This document shows, piece after piece, positions 5,893 through 8,746 of a stretch of DNA of 8,746 nt (the stretch's first letter is position 1; each line of letters opens with the position of its first letter). Under the pieces are notes generated by a model. The model worked only from the letters and a program-made list of their open reading frames with translations. It was not told the DNA's origin and searched no databases. This DNA is from Bacillota bacterium (lineage in GTDB: Bacteria; Bacillota; Clostridia; Clostridiales; Caloramatoraceae): positions 1 through 8,746 of the forward strand of contig JAEWEN010000035.1 in NCBI GenBank assembly GCA_023389275.1, in the 5' to 3' direction. Position numbers and translations under genes: made by a program.

Positions 5893-5904
5893 TCCCTTCC
5901 CTTC
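5893..5904 (-). promoter_or_regulatory. Ribosome binding site deciding the flavoprotein start
   Basis: GAAGGGAAGGGA (read on the - strand) ends four bases before the ATG at 5888. It would be inside the coding region if the GTG at 5906 were used, so the ATG is preferred. Confidence 0.7.
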
Positions 5905-5912
5905 ACTATATA

Positions 5913-5942
5913 ATTATAAGCCTTGCAGGCTTTTAAAGTCTA
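5913..5942 (-). promoter_or_regulatory. Candidate promoter of the flavoprotein gene
   Basis: On the - strand TAGACT (5942-5937, four of six matches to the -35) is followed after 18 bp by a perfect TATAAT (5918-5913), placing the start of transcription near 5906. The spacer and -35 are embedded in the dyad at 5916-5952, which could therefore be an operator. The weak -35 keeps confidence low. Confidence 0.38.
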
Positions 5943-5952
5943 CAAGGCTTAT
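5916..5952. other. Long imperfect dyad between the AAA+/RyR gene and the flavoprotein gene
   Basis: ATAAGCCTTG (5916-5925) pairs with CAAGGCTTAT (5943-5952). After one C/A mismatch AGGCTT (5927-5932) pairs with AAGTCT (5936-5941, one wobble) around the loop TTA. In the - strand transcript it would form a stem of about 16 bp, but it is followed by AATTATATAG rather than a run of U. It is thus at best a weak terminator or attenuator for the AAA+/RyR gene, or an operator over the flavoprotein promoter. Confidence 0.55.
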
Positions 5953-5966
5953 TTTAAAAATAATAT

Positions 5967-8525
5967 TTAAAAATTACATTGGAATTTTGGTTTTTCAATT
6001 ACAAAATTTGATTCTAAAAGAATAGAAGGCCATGCTCTTACCATTTTATATACAGCTTCTTTTTTATCATCAGGAAGTATATCCCAGTGAACTAGCTCTG
6101 GATCTGTTTTTAGTTTAGCATCTTTAATTTTTCCAAACTTCCATCCTTTTTTCTTTTTATATCTATACCATCTTTTATGTTCATGTTCAGATAAAGCTTT
6201 TATTTCATTATCTGTTAACTCTATAGGAGAAGAAAAACCTTTTGATGATACTATTTCATAATTTATTTTATAAAATGCATCAGCTATATTTCTTGCTTGT
6301 TCACGACTAGATTCTTTAAGTTCTTCACTAAGTTCATCCCAAGGTTTTGTAAAATCCCTATGAACATTAGGATCATTTTTATATAAATCTCTATAATTTT
6401 CATGTATAGCAATAGCAATGCTTTCTATTTTTTCGCTGAAAAAAGTGTCTTGCATTAAAAGTCTTAAAAATTCTTCTTCATCTACATGTAGTTTAAGCTG
6501 TTCTTTAGGAGGTAGGTGTGATTGCTCCCATTTTTTAGCTTCATTTAGTGTACTCATTTCAAGAATAGCTTCCATTGATCTAGACTCATGTTTGTATTTA
6601 GTTATTTTTAAAAGTGCTCTTAAAACTCCACTATCAATTTTAGCAATTCCCTTTTCATCTATAAGGTGAGGAGCTTTTCTTTCTATTAATGAACGTAGCA
6701 GCATTGCACGTCTTAAAATAAATAACTGATCTAAATTACCTTCCTTAGGGTTAGGTCCTAAAATATTAACATATCCTCTTAATCTACTTATAAAGTCAGG
6801 TCCTTTAGCATCTCTAAATCCTTCTTCGAATATTTTTCTTTCAGATTCATATTTTATAGATTCTCCAGAAAAGTCTTCATATGTACTACTTGTTCCACCT
6901 GCAAAAACAAATATAGCTTTTCCAATAGGATGAAGAGAGTCTCCTTCTCTAAATAACCCATCTTGCATAGGTGCTAAAAAGTATTTTAACCATCCAAGTT
7001 TTCCGTTGAAAAATGAATCAAACTCATCAAAAAATACTAAAGGTATTTTGTTTTCAAGTACAATATCTCTTACCTTATGAAATGCACTTATTAAATCATC
7101 AACACTTGTAAATTGAGATAAGTTAAAATCAATTTTTTGAATAAGGTCTTTAGCAATACTTTCAGCAACCTCAGTTACTCCAAATGATTTTCCACTTCCA
7201 GGTGTACCAAAAACAGCTATAGATAAAGGTCTTACAGTATTTTTTTTAGTTATATACTCCCAAAGAAGATTTTTAATACTTCTATAGCTTTCAATTTCTC
7301 CTCTATCAACTGTTTTAAGGTTTCTAAACTTTGCAACAGGAATATATTTTAAAACATTTTCTTCCCCTGTTTTTACTATGTCATAGGCTATTTTAGCAAG
7401 GCTTTCTGAGCTTTTATCTTTTAAAATATACCAAAACTTACTACATTCAGAATCAACAGTTAAAGGGATTTTAACATCTTGAATATGGTCTTTGTTAATA
7501 AAATCATTTGGGTTATCTATAAATATTGATGGGTTTGGGAACACATCTTTTTTATTCATTTTTCCAAATCCATTAAAAAAGTACTTTTGAGCAGATGATA
7601 TACCTATTCTTATTCCTTCACATATAGCTTCAGATAAAGGATTGTGACTCATATCATTTTCCACAATACTTTTACAAAGTCCAGCTACAAAACATGAAGT
7701 TAAACCATATATTTTCCCAAGTGAATCATTAAGACTTTCTTTTTCAAATTCATATGGTAAAAAGAAAAGTTTAGATTCTACTGTAGAAGTATTTCTATAA
7801 TAAATAGCACCTTCAAGTCCAAATGGAACTATAAGGTGAGAAACATTTTTTAAAAATAAAAGGTTTGGGTTATGGTTTAGCTGCCATACAAAATCCTGTG
7901 CAGTTTTTTCCCATGACAAACTTTTACTAATATTAACACCTTTACTACGAAGATCATCTGCATTAATAACAACAATTGTATTATTAATATGATATTTTTC
8001 AATGTGCTTAAATAAAGGTGTGGTTTTAAATGGGTTATTTAATTTATATATAACTAAAGGATTTTTAGAAGGTGTTTTTAAGGCTAAAGGCCAAAAATCA
8101 CTAGATGAATTAAATCCATTATTTTCATCATCAATAATAACAATATTTGCATCAGCAGTATCATTTTCTATAGGAAGAAGCTTTGGATTTTTAGAGTAAG
8201 GTCCTGAAAATCCTAGGTATCTTTTTACCCTATACACTTTATCTTTAGAATTTTTTCCTTTAGGATAAAGAGCAATTTCACCTGTTGAGTGTAAAAATTC
8301 TTTACTGTGAATTTCCTTTGCATCTTTAATTTTAGGACATAAAACATTTTGGCTAGTTGAGATTTCCACTAATTTTGCTAAAAGAAGTGATTCTCCAGGT
8401 TTAGATATATTATGAACATACTCGTATGAGCTCCAATTAAGTTTATTGTCTACTTCAGATTTAGTTGTCCATTGTAATTTATTAATACATATATCACCGG
8501 ATATAACAATTGTACTTTTATTCAT
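5967..8525 (-). CDS. PfkB-like / AAA+ ATPase / RyR-domain fusion protein
   Basis: This is a predicted soluble 852-residue multidomain protein. Residues 1 to about 320 resemble a ribokinase/PfkB fold: VISGDICIN at the start, NADDLR (188-193), VPFGLEGAIYYR (233-244) and GLTSCFVAGL (274-283). The last sits where kinases have GAGD and lacks the catalytic Asp. Residues about 410-660 form an AAA+ ATPase with Walker A GTPGSGKS (440-447), Walker B PLVFFDEFDSF (495-505) and a sensor-like strand FVFAGGTSS (539-547). Residues about 700-843 match the RyR domain: AIHENY (706-711), PWDEL (728-732), SSREQARNI (739-747), LSEHEHKRW (778-786), GWKFG (794-798) and HWDILPDD (813-820). No membrane segment is seen. 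I chose ATG 8525 because AAGGAGGA precedes it; extending to 8591 would run through the promoter. Function is not known; the layout suggests an ATP-driven nucleotide or ligand sensor, possibly for defence or stress. Confidence 0.8.
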   Translation of the reverse strand: MNKSTIVISGDICINKLQWTTKSEVDNKLNWSSYEYVHNISKPGESLLLAKLVEISTSQNVLCPKIKDAKEIHSKEFLHSTGEIALYPKGKNSKDKVYRVKRYLGFSGPYSKNPKLLPIENDTADANIVIIDDENNGFNSSSDFWPLALKTPSKNPLVIYKLNNPFKTTPLFKHIEKYHINNTIVVINADDLRSKGVNISKSLSWEKTAQDFVWQLNHNPNLLFLKNVSHLIVPFGLEGAIYYRNTSTVESKLFFLPYEFEKESLNDSLGKIYGLTSCFVAGLCKSIVENDMSHNPLSEAICEGIRIGISSAQKYFFNGFGKMNKKDVFPNPSIFIDNPNDFINKDHIQDVKIPLTVDSECSKFWYILKDKSSESLAKIAYDIVKTGEENVLKYIPVAKFRNLKTVDRGEIESYRSIKNLLWEYITKKNTVRPLSIAVFGTPGSGKSFGVTEVAESIAKDLIQKIDFNLSQFTSVDDLISAFHKVRDIVLENKIPLVFFDEFDSFFNGKLGWLKYFLAPMQDGLFREGDSLHPIGKAIFVFAGGTSSTYEDFSGESIKYESERKIFEEGFRDAKGPDFISRLRGYVNILGPNPKEGNLDQLFILRRAMLLRSLIERKAPHLIDEKGIAKIDSGVLRALLKITKYKHESRSMEAILEMSTLNEAKKWEQSHLPPKEQLKLHVDEEEFLRLLMQDTFFSEKIESIAIAIHENYRDLYKNDPNVHRDFTKPWDELSEELKESSREQARNIADAFYKINYEIVSSKGFSSPIELTDNEIKALSEHEHKRWYRYKKKKGWKFGKIKDAKLKTDPELVHWDILPDDKKEAVYKMVRAWPSILLESNFVIEKPKFQCNF

Positions 8526-8530
8526 TGGAA

Positions 8531-8538
8531 TCCTCCTT
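8531..8538 (-). promoter_or_regulatory. Ribosome binding site deciding the AAA+/RyR start
   Basis: AAGGAGGA on the - strand ends five bases before ATG 8525, a near-perfect complement to the 16S rRNA end. The upstream in-frame codons to 8591 have no such site and overlap the promoter elements. Confidence 0.85.
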
Positions 8539-8560
8539 TTGTAATTTTTTAAAATATAAT

Positions 8561-8585
8561 AATTATATACCATATGAATATAATT
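8561..8585. repeat. 8-bp inverted repeat over the AAA+/RyR promoter
   Basis: On the - strand AATTATAT (8585-8578) and ATATAATT (8568-8561) are exact reverse complements around a 9-bp centre that contains CATATG. The dyad covers most of the promoter spacer and the whole -10 element, where a repressor would block transcription. AT-richness makes a chance match possible. Confidence 0.4.
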
Positions 8586-8591
8586 TGCCAA
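8562..8591 (-). promoter_or_regulatory. Promoter of the AAA+/RyR gene
   Basis: TTGGCA (8591-8586, five of six matches to the -35) is followed after 18 bp by a perfect TATAAT (8567-8562) on the - strand. Transcription would begin near 8555 and give a leader of about 30 nt that contains the ribosome binding site. Confidence 0.7.
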
Positions 8592-8636
8592 TGCATCTTT
8601 TGGTGGAAAAAATACAAATAGTACCTATAATTTTCC

Positions 8637-8674
8637 TTAATGCATTTTGCCTTATGTTTAATGCACTTTACCTT
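8637..8674. repeat. Direct repeat spaced 21 bp upstream of the AAA+/RyR promoter
   Basis: TTAATGCAYTTTRCCTT occurs at 8637-8653 and 8658-8674, 17 bp with two differences. The start-to-start distance is 21 bp, two helical turns, so both copies face the same side of the DNA. Further ATGCAT cores lie at 8591-8596 and 8717-8722. The whole stretch 8592-8746 has no gene I can support. These repeats may be an activator or repressor array for the AAA+/RyR gene or for a gene beyond the right edge. Confidence 0.5.
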
Positions 8675-8746
8675 TAATTTGTTGAATTTACAATAAAATT
8701 CCATTATGCTTAGTCTATGCATTATTAACAATTTAACAATACATTA

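Noticed and set aside
5903..5931. Third copy of the ECF promoter before the flavoprotein gene (TATAGTGAAG on the - strand)
   Set aside because: The -10-like string matches, but the sequence 17 bp upstream is AGCCTG rather than AACATA and the TTAAGCATTA block is missing.
8526..8591. N-terminal extension of the AAA+/RyR protein to an ATG at 8591
   Set aside because: The extra 22 codons overlap the promoter elements and lack a ribosome binding site, while a near-perfect one precedes ATG 8525.
8640..8668. AAACATA followed by GCATTA on the - strand, resembling part of the ECF promoter motif
   Set aside because: Spacing is off by one and there is no TAGTGA at the required distance. The resemblance comes from the GCATTA in the local direct repeats.
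8549..8731. Possible 60-codon gene on the - strand upstream of the AAA+/RyR gene
   Set aside because: No ribosome binding site, a composition typical of random AT-rich DNA, and overlap with the promoter and repeats.

Overview
The window looks like chromosomal DNA of a low-GC Firmicute, most likely a Clostridium sensu stricto species. The base composition is strongly AT-rich, with many AGA and ATA codons. Genes have strong AGGAGG-type ribosome binding sites and compact stem-plus-T-tract terminators, and the protein families (PbuX-type permeases, RsgI-like anti-sigma proteins) fit. No insertion sequence, tRNA, rRNA, CRISPR array or phage gene is visible.

Region 1 (1-2557, + strand) holds two tandem paralogous purine (xanthine-type) permeases of the NCS2 family. 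The first is cut by the left edge, so only its C-terminal 280 residues are present. The second is complete and has its own TTGACA/TAAAAT promoter and a folded leader. Each ends in a terminator, and a second bidirectional stem follows the second gene, so this block is insulated from the next one.

Region 2 (2558-5262, + strand) is an extracytoplasmic-stress-type signalling locus. It encodes an ECF sigma factor, a translationally coupled membrane anti-sigma protein with an RsgI-like extracellular domain and a very charged Lys/Asp tail, and a second RsgI-like membrane protein. The second protein lacks the cytoplasmic sigma-binding part and ends in two copies of a four-cysteine module. A bipartite motif, identical at 27 of 34 positions and with identical spacing, lies upstream of both the sigma gene and the second RsgI-like gene. 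It is best read as the promoter recognised by this sigma factor, which implies autoregulation of the whole locus.

Region 3 (5239-8746, - strand) holds a small FMN-dependent oxidoreductase with a compact four-cysteine motif and, upstream of it, an 852-residue protein. I read that protein as a degenerate PfkB/ribokinase-like domain, then an AAA+ ATPase, then a C-terminal RyR (ryanodine-receptor repeat) domain. It has its own promoter, overlapped by an inverted repeat and preceded by direct repeats spaced 21 bp. This fusion and the two-receptor ECF/RsgI locus are the most unusual contents of the window. The two blocks converge on a shared bidirectional terminator at 5239-5262.
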